DNA from: Callorhinus ursinus
Taxonomy: Eukaryota > Chordata > Mammalia > Carnivora > Otariidae
Direction of reading: 5' to 3'
Length of the DNA stretch: 64,000 nucleotides
Assembly: GCF_003265705.1 (NCBI RefSeq)
Contig: NW_020312785.1
Span: 129,710,486-129,774,485 of the forward strand
The notes beneath the pieces are model-generated. The model searched no databases. It saw nothing but the letters and a program-made list of their open reading frames with translations, and was not told the origin of the DNA. The stretch's first letter is position 1; every line of letters begins with the position of its first letter. This document shows positions 34,091-45,085 of this stretch, piece by piece. Both the position numbers and the translations under genes were made by a program.

Positions 34091-35029
34091 CACATTAGAC
34101 CTCTCTAAACAAAGTATCACAACTTAGTTACTTAGTATTCTTACTTAGACAATTAAAAATTTTGTTTAATTCTTTAAGAAATAACTTCCCTGGGTATACT
34201 GTACAGCTGCAGCTCAGGGACCATGTGCTATTTACTCATAGTCTGAAAAGTCTTTGTATTCATTCTCAAGAAATAAAGGGATATTCAGACCCTATATTTA
34301 CAGATTGCAACCCTCAAAAAAGCTGATTTGTCCCAATATTTATTCTGCCTCTAAACTTTTAGTTATAAGTTTCAGACTGAAAATTACTTTCTTACAAGAA
34401 GTTACTTTATTACATTTTTTCCCCTTTGTCTACATATTCTACGATTTTTTTGAAGCATTCTTTACTTTTACTATTAAAAGTGTACCACCTAATTTATCTA
34501 GGAGGACGTTCAGTCTCAATTCATGACAGCCTTGCACTTATTTTTTCCTAAAAACTCAAAGATGGGTTTCTGTGTTATATAATAATGAACTTCATCCTTT
34601 TGTACAAATTAAACCAGGCGTACTAAAGTAAGTAGGTAAATGAAAAACTAGGTTAAAAAACAAAAACAAAAACAACTGACCAATCTACATCAGGCTCAGC
34701 TTTTTTGAGAACGAGATTAAGGTGCATGCAGGCAACTGGTATGAAGGTCACCAAACAAAATGTTGCAATCTTAAAGTGCCATTGACATGTAGACCGTGTT
34801 CAGCAGCAGCCTCAGAATAATGCATGTGACTCTTTCTCTTTACTCACTGTTTCGCCCAAAATCATTCATAAATGTACATTATGATGGGATGCCACATTTG
34901 CAGTAAAACATTTTCAAACTTAGGAAGATTTTTTCCTTTAAATTCAGATAAAAATACTTAATAGAACTTTTTAAAATTTGGCTCCCCATGCCCAGCTTTT
35001 GTTAGAGGAAAAGTGACCCACCCGCTCAA
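34091..35029. other. Unique AT-rich sequence
   Basis: No repeat or coding evidence; frames up to 90 codons are unremarkable. Confidence 0.4.
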
Positions 35030-35350
35030 AATTCCATAACTGGTTTCTTCATGATAGATATGAGCTTTGACAAATCTGTCCTTTAATTACTCATTATCTA
35101 CCTGCTGACAGTGTTTAAATTACCAAATTGTTTCAGCTGGAAATGTTTGGCTTTTCATGGGAAAGAGCTGAAAGCCATAAGCCACCGCATGGACCAAGTG
35201 TACCTTTAGCTTCTTAAGTCAAAATCAGAAGGAAGCGTTCCTTGCATGGGGACCTGCATTCCTCTTCAGTCCTCTCCTGACCTGCTGGTTTCTTGTGGGC
35301 AATGACAGCTCCTTGCAAAGCAAATAGCTACCCACTCTGGAAGGAAAAGC
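35030..35350. other. Candidate conserved non-coding element (source of the 77-bp duplication)
   Basis: Non-repetitive. It holds a dense run of developmental-type motifs: TAATTA (35085-35090), MEIS-like 'ctgacag' (35104-35110), E-box 'cagctg' (35133-35138), and forkhead-like 'tgtttgg'. Positions 35273-35349 are duplicated at 33803. Function is inferred from composition only. Confidence 0.35.
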
Positions 35351-36131
35351 TCATCTTCTCAGTCCATACTGCAAGCACAAAACAACCTTGAGAGTCATTG
35401 AGGGAGTGAACTAGGCCTGCAGCCGATAAGCACAAAGCTGACCTTTAAACCCCAGCCTTTAATAGAGCATTGGGTTATTTCACTTTGTGTTTGCTCAACA
35501 GTTCCAGGGTCACAAGGGTCTGCGTTTACCGAGGTGGGGCAAACCCGGGAACCTTGCTCCAACTCCTGTATTGCAACTGATAGAAGAAGGTGGGGGGTTG
35601 GGCTAGTAGAGGCCTCAACCCCCAAAGTACCCAGTATTGCAGGCTGTTAGAACACATTCTTTAGCCTCTAGAGATCATCGGAGTACACAAGTTTGCTGAC
35701 TGGCTCTTAGCTGCCAACTTAGAAGAAATGAGAAAGACTCTTGGAGACCCAGGAGTGGAAGCTTTTTTCCTTTGCTTTCACCTTGTCACAGTGCCATACT
35801 GAGGGCTAGAGGGAGAGACTAGAGGAGACATCAGTAATACTTGTTCTATCTTTATTAAACATACAATATTTCATTCATCATGGATTTTTTACATTGCTTT
35901 TGACTTTTCAAGATAGGGTATTAAAATATTTATCTTGATTACTGAGTTTTTTGGTGCCCAAGGTGAGTGAGGCCTCGCTCACCTCACCTTAGTGCTGGCC
36001 CTGCTCTGCCACCTAGCTCGCTGTTTCCACCTTATGTCTGAATCTACAAATGGAAGCAGATCTAGGCAGCATGGTAGAGATGCTTATAGCTGATGTAGGA
36101 AGAGGAGACGAGCCCAAAGCAGACAAGAAAA
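35351..36131. other. Unique sequence, nothing recognised
   Basis: No gene or repeat assigned. Confidence 0.4.
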
Positions 36132-36246
36132 ACATTAGTGAGCATCTACCATATTCCAGGTACTATGCCAGGCATTTATTTGCATTCTTTCTGGTCCTCA
36201 CCTATGAGGAAGACATAAACCTCCATCCAAGGAAGCTAAGGTTTTA
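36132..36246 (-). repeat. MIR fragment, antisense
   Basis: 'agtgagcatctaccatattc', 'caggtactatgccaggcat', 'cctatgaggaagacataaac'. Confidence 0.65.
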
Positions 36247-36759
36247 GGAAACAGGCTTTCTTCCACTTTCCTTCACTCAAGAACTGGCCCTACAAGTTAC
36301 GTGGTGTTCAAGACAGAAGCCTGAGAGTTGTCCATGATTCTTCTGCTCGAATCAACTGCACCTATTGCCAACACTCCTAAGTGTCCGTGGTCAGCCAACT
36401 TGTAAATGGGGGAGTAAAATTCAAAAGATGGTCTATTTGATGACACTCTCCAGATGCATTGTCATATTTGCTACCTCTCCAAGGAAAGCTGGAGTCACTG
36501 AATGTTTTGATATCCCATTGGCCAGGCCAGGCCAGGACAAGGTTGGGTCACTTCCAAGTGCTGTCTGTTTTGCAAATTCATCCAGTACATGGTAGTTTGA
36601 TCTTGAATGCAAACTCTATCTCTGGCCCAGGACACTACTCTGGGCACCAGATTCCACATCTCCACTTGGATATCTTATGCACATCTCAAACACACATCTA
36701 AAATAAGATCCAAAGCATCATCAAAACCTCCTCATTTAAATAATAGAAACATTACCAAC

Positions 36760-36985
36760 AACACTTATTAAAGCATTCACTATTTTACAGGTACTCTTAT
36801 GGTGCATATAGAGCATTACTAACTCATTCAATTTTCATAACAACTCTATTATTAATTCCATTTTACTACTAAATAGAGAAGCTAATTTGCCCATGGTCAT
36901 ATAGCTCATGTGAGGGGGGAACTCGTATGCTAACCTAGTCGCTCCATCTTTAGAACAAACACTCTCAACCATTACACCATATCTT
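36760..36985 (-). repeat. MIR SINE, antisense
   Basis: 'acaggtactcttatggtgca', 'cataacaactctattatta', 'catggtcatatagctcatgt', ending near 'aaccattacaccatatc' (reverse of the MIR 5-prime end). Confidence 0.82.
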
Positions 36986-36989
36986 CAAA

Positions 36990-37692
36990 ATAATCTGAAA
37001 TGCATCCCACCTTATTGGTTTCCCACTGCCCCATCTTTGTCCAAGCTACCATCACTGCCTGCTCCAGCAAGTGCAAAACTCTCCTGGAAACTTGTCATCT
37101 TCATTTTATTTCTACCTCACTTCCACACATCAATCTTTATGAAACTTTTTAAAATTTACATCTTGTCATTTCCTCTGCTAAAATCCTCAAAATGATTTGG
37201 CTACTTTCTGAATAAAATGCAAACTCCTTAATGTGGCCTATAACCTCTTATGTGAACTAGCTTCTGCCCTCTTCTGAGATTTTATCTCCTACCATTTTCT
37301 ACCTCACTTACCACCTGTCTATCCCACTGGCCTTCTTGCACTTCCTTGGACCCAGCAAACTCTTTCCTGCCTCACAGCCTTTGCACATGCTGTTGCCTCT
37401 GCTTGCAATGCTCTTCTCCTCCCTTGGCTAGTTACATCCAATCCTCCACATGTTTCAGGGTACTCCCCTGACATGTTAGTCTAAGATAGCTCTTCCTACT
37501 ATTCTCTCTTAGCACCTCTTCCTCGCCTTGATAACAATTTAAAAATTTGTAACTACATTTATTTGTATTTTTACTTGATTTTTGTCTCTAAGCTCCATAT
37601 GAGGCACAAAGTCTGTTTTATCCACCACCTTATTCCTAGCACCTAACCCAGAGCCTGAAGTCGACGTACAGTTATTTGCTGAATGAATGAGT
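36990..37692 (+). repeat. L2 LINE 3-prime region, sense, about 700 bp
   Basis: Well-ordered L2 landmarks: 'tgcaaactccttaatgtggc', 'cctcacagcctttgcacatg', 'ctgttgcctctgcttgcaat', 'tctctaagctccatatgagg', 'gtctgttttatccaccacc' and the terminal 'tatttgctgaatgaatgag'. The longest and clearest L2 in the window. Confidence 0.88.
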
Positions 37693-37800
37693 TAACTCTT
37701 GGAGAGCTCTTATAAAGACTTCTATGAATTAACTGAAGAGGGCACATAAATAATTAATATCATTGATTTTAGTAAGAGAGATCCTTAAAAAATAAAGAAA

Positions 37801-37865
37801 ATATGTATATATACATATACATATATATATATATATACACACATACGTATACGTGTGTGTGTGTT
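37801..37865. repeat. Compound (TA)n/(CA)n/(GT)n microsatellite
   Basis: Alternating purine/pyrimidine throughout; the CA part and following GT part are partly complementary. Confidence 0.92.
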
Positions 37866-38374
37866 ATACTTCTTTGTTTCCAACATGTAAACAAAAATTA
37901 TAAAATCAAATATTCAATCTTTGGAAAATACATAGAAGGTAATAACCAAAAATCTCTAAAGAATGATTTTTCAAAGATCTTACAATATATCTAGCTTTTT
38001 TTTAAAGTTCCTGTGTTGTCATCATGACTATCAATCCCAATAAGATGAGACTCAAACTCTCAACTGTTCTTATGTAATCATAGCACATACTGGTGTTCCA
38101 TAACCTTCTATCAATAAGCTATGGGAAATTTCAATCACGTATCTTTGATTACTTATTTCTCTTCATAACTTAGAGATTGATTTTCTCATTAGTGCTAAAT
38201 CTCTCATCAGGAAATAGCTAATTTTACATTGTAAATGATTTTATATGGTCCTGTTGTGTCATAGATGTTTTAGGAATAAAGATAGATTCTTTATGTCTCT
38301 GTATAATAGATAATTATTTGGATTGAGATCAAGGTACCCGCTCTTTAGGATTCCAATACTCCTAAAAAAAATAA
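37866..38374. other. Unique AT-rich sequence
   Basis: No gene or repeat recognised. Confidence 0.4.
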
Positions 38375-39300
38375 ATGAATGCATTCAAGAATAGAACTTA
38401 TATGCCATTGGGATATATGGGAAAAAACTGCAAATCATATATCTGATAAGGCACTTGTATCTAGAATATATAAACAATTCAATAATATGAAGACAACACA
38501 ATTTAAAAGAGGCAAAGGATCTGAGAGGACATTTCTCCACAAAAGATACAAAAATAATCAATAAACAAACATGAAAAGATGCTTGACATCATTGACCAAC
38601 CATAAGGGAAATGGAACTCCAAACCCCAGTAAGATACCACTTTATATCTACCAAGATGGTAATAATCCAAAAAGTGGAAAATATTAATTGCTGTTGAGGA
38701 TGTGGGGAAATTGGAACCCTTATATCCTGCTGACAGGAATGTAAAATGCTGCAGCACTTTGGAAAACAGTCTGGCAGTTCCTCAAAAGGTTAAAAATAAA
38801 GTTACCATATGACCCAGCAATTTTACTCCTAGGTATGTGTACACCTAAGAGAAAGGAAACCACATGTCTACACAAAAACTTGCACATTAATGTTTATAGC
38901 AGCATTATGCATAATAGCCCAAAGGTGGAACAACCCCAAAGTTCATCAACTGATGAATGGAAAATAAAACATGATATATCCATGTAATGGAATATTATTC
39001 AGCAATAAAAAGATATACATGCTACATCACAGATGTATGAAATTTCCAGAACAGACAAATTCATAGTCAAAATAAAGTAGTGGTTGCTTAGGGCTGGATG
39101 GAGAGGGCAGAGAATGAGGAGTGAGTGCTAACAAGAACCAGGTTTCCTTTGGGGGTGGCACAAATGATCTAAAGTTAGTGGTGATCGTTGCACAACTGTG
39201 GGAATATATTTAAAAAATACTGAATGGTACACATACTTTAAGTGAGTGAGTTGCATAGTATGTGAATTATATCTCAATAAGGTTGTTACAAAAAATAATG
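38375..39300 (+). mobile_element. Old L1M, ORF2 3-prime part and 3-prime UTR, sense
   Basis: Ordered landmarks: 'gcacttgtatctagaatata', 'gacatttctccacaaaagat', 'agtaagataccactttatat', 'taccatatgacccagcaatt', 'tccatgtaatggaatattat', 'gtgaattatatctcaataag'. About 925 bp with frameshifts; inactive. Confidence 0.85.
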
Positions 39301-39489
39301 GAATATATTTTTTCTACACGTTAAAAGTAGACCTATGTTTGGCATTTACAATGGTGGGTATGGCTTAACCAAAGAGTGCCTATAATTTGCTTTCAAGCAA
39401 AGAAGATGAGTTTTAGATGCAACTTTTTCATAATTCATGAAAAGGAATTTATGCTCTCCCTTGCTTACAATTCCTAGTCTCTCATCTTT

Positions 39490-39672
39490 GACACTGTTTA
39501 GAGGCAGACTTAAAATCTTTGGGTCAGATTCATAGGTTTTTAGAGTGCAACAAGATGTAAAAGATGATGATTTTAGAGTAAGGAAACTAAGAGCCCAAGA
39601 GAATAAACATCTTTCCCAGGATTATAAAAGTAATGAGAAAGAGAATCGGAGATTTCCATACCAAAGCTTTAT
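39490..39672 (-). repeat. Possible MIR fragment, antisense
   Basis: 'agtaaggaaactaagagccc' and 'catctttcccaggattataa' resemble the antisense MIR core. The 98-codon frame over it is not a gene. Confidence 0.4.
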
Positions 39673-39839
39673 TTTTATTTTTCAACAGCACTCTATGAAA
39701 CGTAGAGGAGTGCATGGCATTTTCCAAAATGGCACCAGCCCAAAGTTCTACACAACTAAGTCTCATGCGTGGAAAAAAGAATCCCATTCAATGTATGAGA
39801 AGAGCAAAGATGAAGACCACACAGTGATTGCTTCTTCTT

Positions 39840-39912
39840 GATCAATTTCTTCAATTAACATTAACCAAGTGCTTGTCTGTGTGCTAGGCACTGTGGGAAT
39901 AAAGACTTGCCA
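39840..39912 (-). repeat. L2 3-prime end fragment, antisense
   Basis: 'aaccaagtgcttgtctgtgt' and 'gctaggcactgtgggaataa' match the reverse L2 end. Confidence 0.65.
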
Positions 39913-41427
39913 TTGTTCGTAAAGACAGCAGAGACTAGGACGTTTAGATTTGGGTCTCTTTCTTTGGCATTGAACACTTGGAGTGGCCACCTCCATCATT
40001 CAGTTCTTAAGTAGGGTTGGAAGGCATGGCAAAAGGATATTCAATTTGATTTTGAATCCTGTCTTCAATCTTCCCAGCAAAACCTTTCTCTCTCTACATT
40101 CCCTTCTTTATCAAACACTTGCCTCTGATAGCCTGAGAGATCTCACCCAATTTGGGGGCTTCAGTGATCCCATGTGTTCTGTTAGCATCAGTGAGAAATA
40201 TGAATTCGAGAAGTGATTTGGTTGCTGAGGGTTGAGGATACAGCATAACTTCAGTTAAATCATTACTTATGACTCAATTCAAAATACTGGTATCAACATG
40301 ATACTTAAAAAAAAATAATCAGACTAGTCAATCTGTTCAGAGAGGAATTTTGACCCTGAAAGTTAATTTTTCACTTCTATATTCCTTTGCTACCTCCCGT
40401 CCCCAATTTTCCTCTATGTCAGAAAGTCTGAACTGCCTAAGAGAATTCTGGCTTCCCTCCAAGGGGATATTTTGTTAACAGGCAGAGAAGAGAGAACTCT
40501 ATTATAAGATGCCATGAAATACAGGATTAATTTTTATTACTCCATGTAGTCTGGCTGATGAGGAGAAATGAATGTGCCAGGCCTAGTGCTGTTGTAAGTG
40601 GGATGGAGAATGTGATGATGCTGTTTTGACATCACTATTATTGCTCTACTCTTTGAAATACATTTTTAAAGCATTCTAACAACCGCTTCACTGAATTTCT
40701 CAGCAAACGATTATCTTCTCACGCAAGTCAGTAAGAGAGAAAGCATACAGTCTTTTTAGATTCTCAGAGCAAGGCATTTAAAAATAAATTGAAAGTATTC
40801 ATAAAGCTTATAGGAACGCATTCATTGAATCTGTGTTGGTTGTCACTGGATAGAAACTGTGTCAAAAGGAAACCAGGTTCCTCTCCATTTTATGAGACTA
40901 TGAATTAGTTTTGTACTTAATAGTGACTAATGTGTATAACCATCTTCCTCTCATTCAGTAACCAGTTTGTATGCTCTCCAATTTATTAATAATTCCCTTT
41001 CAGAGTCTTTACTCATTTGGCCTCGATAGAGCATTGCTTAGCCTCCAGAGAGTAAGGGGGCAAAGGTAGGGAATTGTGAAATCACTTAATTCCCGGTTTG
41101 TCATTCTAGAAATAATTGGGGGGAAAAGAGGATAAAACTGGGGTAAATTGTGGGGCATGGGGTTTTTAGGTGTCATAGATTCACAAATCTCACCTAATTA
41201 TGTTACTAGTTAGGCCTTATGGGACTACACAATATTTGGCAGAAAGTAGGGGAGTGAGGGAGGGAACCTAAGACGCTTTATAATCCCATACTTTTCTATA
41301 CTAGCAGGTCAGAATTCCTAATGAGGATATTTGCCTTTAGAGAATGGTTAGGCACCTTTGGGAGCTCTGTGAAGTCATCAGGGTCATAATGGTGGTGATT
41401 ATTCAGTCATTGCTTCAGTGATTTCAA
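39913..41427. other. Unique sequence, no gene recognised
   Basis: Single-copy by eye with scattered TAAT motifs. No open frame above 77 codons. Confidence 0.4.
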
Positions 41428-41578
41428 TGAGAGCTTCTCAGACAGTGACAAGTCACTTGGGCATCTTATTCAGTGCAGATTTCTAGCCCTGCAGCTCTGG
41501 GGTAGAGCCTGGGATTCTGCATTGCTAATAAACTGCTCTGGGGCTGGCTCAGGACCCATCTGAACAGTGAGGTTCTGA
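41428..41578 (+). mobile_element. MER5/MER20-like hAT relic
   Basis: 'gagagcttctcagacagtga' at the left, 'gtagagcctgggattctgca' and 'ggttctgaaa' at the right fit a small non-autonomous hAT element in sense orientation, decayed. Confidence 0.55.
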
Positions 41579-42407
41579 AAAAATGTAGCAAGGTAAAAGA
41601 AAAAAAAAACACTTTTGGGCTAGAGGACAGTAGTCATGGCGGGCTGATAATACCTGCCAGACAAATTATTTCAGCATCATCTTCCGTTCCTAAAAGATGA
41701 AGCAGCTTAATTTGGTTGACTGCTCTATTTTCAAGCTCTCTTCAGGCACGCTTAGCAGAGCTTGAGACCCATTTCTTCTACAGAAGGCTGAAATTATGCC
41801 CTGTCATTTATATTCAATTGCCTTTGGATTTGAAAAAAAAAAAGTAGTTTTCTTCTACCCAGTTGCAATATCAGTGCCTCTCAGTGAGTTAAACATTTTC
41901 AACTCTTTCAGACCACTCAGTAGGATACTAGTTCATATACTGACTGCTAATAATTTAGCCTATTAGTTTCAATTTCCTCCATCAGACTGTTTATAAATGG
42001 TAAAACTGACTGAGTCAAGGCATCCTCTCCTTCCCCCAAAGTGCGGTAAATGTATCAGTAGCCTGCAAGAATAAATGTTCCTCTGTGAACACCCAACTTA
42101 CTAAGCTCTGGGAGAATTAGAGTCCTATTGTAAAAAAAGAAAGACCAAACTCCAAACAATAACAGTGACATAATAAGAAAGAAGACATTTAGATAGAGCT
42201 TCAGATGTCCACACGGGATGGCCTTTAATTCTCAAATATGTTGTATATTATAAATATCCTAAAAGAAAAATAATCAAGGTACCTAGTTTTATGTAAGTAC
42301 TTGTCATGTAAATATTAATTGAGAATGTATTTATTTGCATTTGGGAGGCACAATACCACATTTTTACTTTCAAAATACATTTTGGTAAACAGCAGAGGCA
42401 TTAAATT
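41579..42407. other. Unique sequence, nothing recognised
   Basis: A-runs at about 41600 and 41830. No repeat or gene. Confidence 0.4.
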
Positions 42408-42418
42408 TTAGCCATTCA

Positions 42419-42573
42419 TTAGTTTTTGATGTAGTGTTCCATGATTCATTAGTTGCATATAACACCCAGTGCTCATCACAACACATGCCCTCCTTAATAC
42501 CCATCACCCAAATAATACATTATATGTTAATAAAAAAATTCACAGATTAAAAATAAATTAAATTAAAAAAATC
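42419..42573. mobile_element. Small L1 insertion with 5-prime inversion (twin-priming type)
   Basis: 42419-42510 is antisense carnivore L1 3-prime UTR. 42511-42573 reads as a sense L1 end with an A-rich tail ('tacattatatgttaataaaa'). Both lie between copies of 'ttagccattca' (42408-42418 and 42574-42584). Confidence 0.7.
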
Positions 42574-42584
42574 TTAGCCATTCA

Positions 42585-43497
42585 GTTCTAAGAAATCATT
42601 TCAAACTGCATAGATCACATCGTGCCTAACGTCTTACCCACTGTCCTCATTACTTTGCTCCCACTTCCCCTAACTATGTACTTTAAGGAGATTCCATTTA
42701 GCACATTTTTCTAATGGGATTTTAGAATATACTATCTGGAGAACTCTGTCATTCCAATAGCAAAATAGGAAAGTGAAAAGAACAGCCTTATCTATCTGTG
42801 ATTTATCTTTCTAAATTTAAGCAGAAGTTTTTTCTTATTTTATTTCACCCAGTGTGAAATAAATTGACTGACTTAAATTATAAAGCTATCATCATTGGGA
42901 GCATCATAGAGTTTAGAAATGATGAGAAAAAAATGCACTGAAAAACAATTTACTCTCAGTTATATATATTAACGATGGGGGCAGGGGCATAGAAAACTGT
43001 CAACCCACTGTGTGGGTTTTATAATGTTCACAATTTTTTTTGCACTAGTTTTCTTTTTATAGGCCTAACATGTTGTACAGACTAACATTTATATGATTTT
43101 CTTTTGTTCCTTTAACCTAACCTCTTCTAAGCGGGAGGAACATGAAAGTTTCACTTCGTATTTCATTGAGTAATTGTTGAGTATAGAGAGAGTTACTTAT
43201 TCGGCTGTGAGATCATGTCTGTGGACTTATTCTGTGGTTAGGATTCAGTGTTAGTATTAACATTTTTAGGGGTCTCTTCCAGAGCTGGCTGGTCCCAGAA
43301 ACAAATGATGAACAGGTGAAATATGTAACTAGTGCTTCCCACCTTCTCTGCTTCCATTTACTAATACTCTATTCCTGCAAAAGCTCAGAATTTTAGTTCA
43401 TAAATACTTCATGAGTTCCTCTTACAGGGTTATTTGTTTTGCTGCAAATGATTCTAGAAGACTGAACAACTCTAAAGACCCAAAGGATACTGCTCAA
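42585..43497. other. Unique AT-rich sequence
   Basis: No gene or repeat recognised. Confidence 0.4.
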
Positions 43498-43640
43498 GTG
43501 TAGGGGTTCTCAGGCTACAGATTGTAACTTCTGAAATTTGATGGAAAGTTATGCATTTATCTTCAAATACACCATTTTCTAGGCAAGGAGTATAGATTCT
43601 CCAATGGTTTCACAATCCCTAAAAGGTTAAGAACCACCAC
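43498..43640 (+). mobile_element. Possible hAT-type DNA transposon relic
   Basis: Left 'gtgtaggggttctcaggc' and right 'ggttaagaaccaccac' look like decayed hAT inverted ends about 140 bp apart. The family is not identified. Confidence 0.5.
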
Positions 43641-43714
43641 TAATAAAGGAATTTAAATCAGCAAGAAAAAAATCCATCAGAATCAGAATGACCACTTTGG
43701 AAAGGCCAGCCCCC

Positions 43715-43968
43715 AGTTTTGAGTTTTGGAGTGAGACAGGTCTGGGTTCAAGTCTGTATTATGCCACTCACTATTTGTGCCACCTCAGGCAGGTTACTCA
43801 ACCTCTCTGAGCTACAATTCTTTTCTCTCTAAAGGGGGGATGAAACTAGAGCCTACATCCTTGGGCTGTTGTGAAGATTAAGTATAATGTTTGCAAAGAG
43901 CTTGGCACAATGTTGGCATGCTGTATCCTCTCAATAAATAGTAGCTGCTTCTATTTTTATTATTATTA
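43715..43968 (+). repeat. MIR SINE, sense, near full length
   Basis: 'ggtctgggttcaagtctgta', 'aggcaggttactcaacctct', 'tgttgtgaagattaagtata', 'gagcttggcacaatgttggc' in order. Confidence 0.9.
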
Positions 43969-44315
43969 CTTGTTTTATTAGCATTATAAAAGATGATGGG
44001 AAGGCAGAAGCTTTATCTACCAAGTAATAAGGCAGATTATTGTAACACTTCTTGCAGATGGCTAATAAAACAGTGGTGTGGCAAATTAGCTTAATGATTA
44101 AGTCATCTTTGACCAAGTCAGAGATAAACACATTTGTTCTCTAAAGTGATCTGATTTTATTTACTTTAACTATAGGATATCTAATCTAGTGACATGACAT
44201 AACTTTAGGTTTTAAAGATTCACTAAGAAGTTTTCCAAGAATTTTCTAAATTATAGAACAACTGTGACTTCTACACTCAAACGTTTTTATATAGCATGCA
44301 AAATATTCAAGGATA
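43969..44315. other. Unique AT-rich sequence
   Basis: No gene or repeat recognised. Confidence 0.4.
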
Positions 44316-44500
44316 TTTTTTAAGATTTTATTTATTTATTCATGAGAAGCAGAGAGAGAGAAAGAGAGAGGGGCAGAGGCAGAGGGAGAGGCAGGCTCCC
44401 CGCTGAGCAGGGCGCTCAACTCGGGACTTGATCTCAGGACCCCGGCATCATGACCTGAGCCGCAGGCAGAGGCCTAACCATCTGAGCCACCCAGGTGCCT
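44316..44500 (-). mobile_element. CAN SINE (SINEC), antisense
   Basis: T-rich tail, GA-rich run, tRNA-like head ending 'gccacccaggtgcct'. TSD only weakly visible ('aggatattt' versus 'aggattttg'). Confidence 0.93.
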
Positions 44501-44584
44501 GAGGATTTTGTATTCAGCTATGTTCAAGACAACATTTTTTTTGTTGAAAAATTGACATTTTTCTTAAATGGATGTTAATGGGAC

Positions 44585-44850
44585 TTAAAATACGGTACAT
44601 CTATAGCATATTGGCAAGTAATTATAAAAAATAATTTTAAGGAATCATGTTCATTGACATGGAATAATGTTCATCACACATTAAGGAAAAAAGGCAGTGC
44701 ACAAAATTATGTGAAGTCTCATCCCATTTTTGTACAACAATGACACAGAAAAATGCCTGGAAGGAAATATACCAACATTTACTGGTGGGTGGCAAGATGA
44801 TGGGGAGGTTCTACATTGAGCATTTTTGCTTTTGTGAATAGAATAATAAT
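44585..44850 (+). mobile_element. Old L1M 3-prime end, sense
   Basis: 'tcattgacatggaataatgt', 'gtctcatcccatttttgta', 'aaaaatgcctggaaggaaat' and 'gcatttttgcttttgtgaat' in L1M 3-prime order. Confidence 0.65.
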
Positions 44851-44919
44851 AAAAGGTATTAAAAGTGAATGGCTAAAGATTAAAAACTCATCAGCAGTGC
44901 GATATCCCAGAAAAGGTCC

Positions 44920-45085
44920 AAGATGACCTGGACTTGGGCTTGAGGCCAAGCCACGGGCATACTGAAATGATAACCTCACACAAGTTACCACTCCATTTTT
45001 GGGTTAAATATCGCTCTCTGGAATTGAGAAGGTTTGAATAAATGATCTCTATGTTCCTTTCCAGTTTGACATTCTAGAATTCCAG
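44920..45085 (+). repeat. MIR3/MIR-like fragment, sense
   Basis: 'cctcacacaagttaccactc', 'gaataaatgatctctatgtt', 'cctttccagtttgacattct' matches the MIR3-type 3-prime end. Confidence 0.6.
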
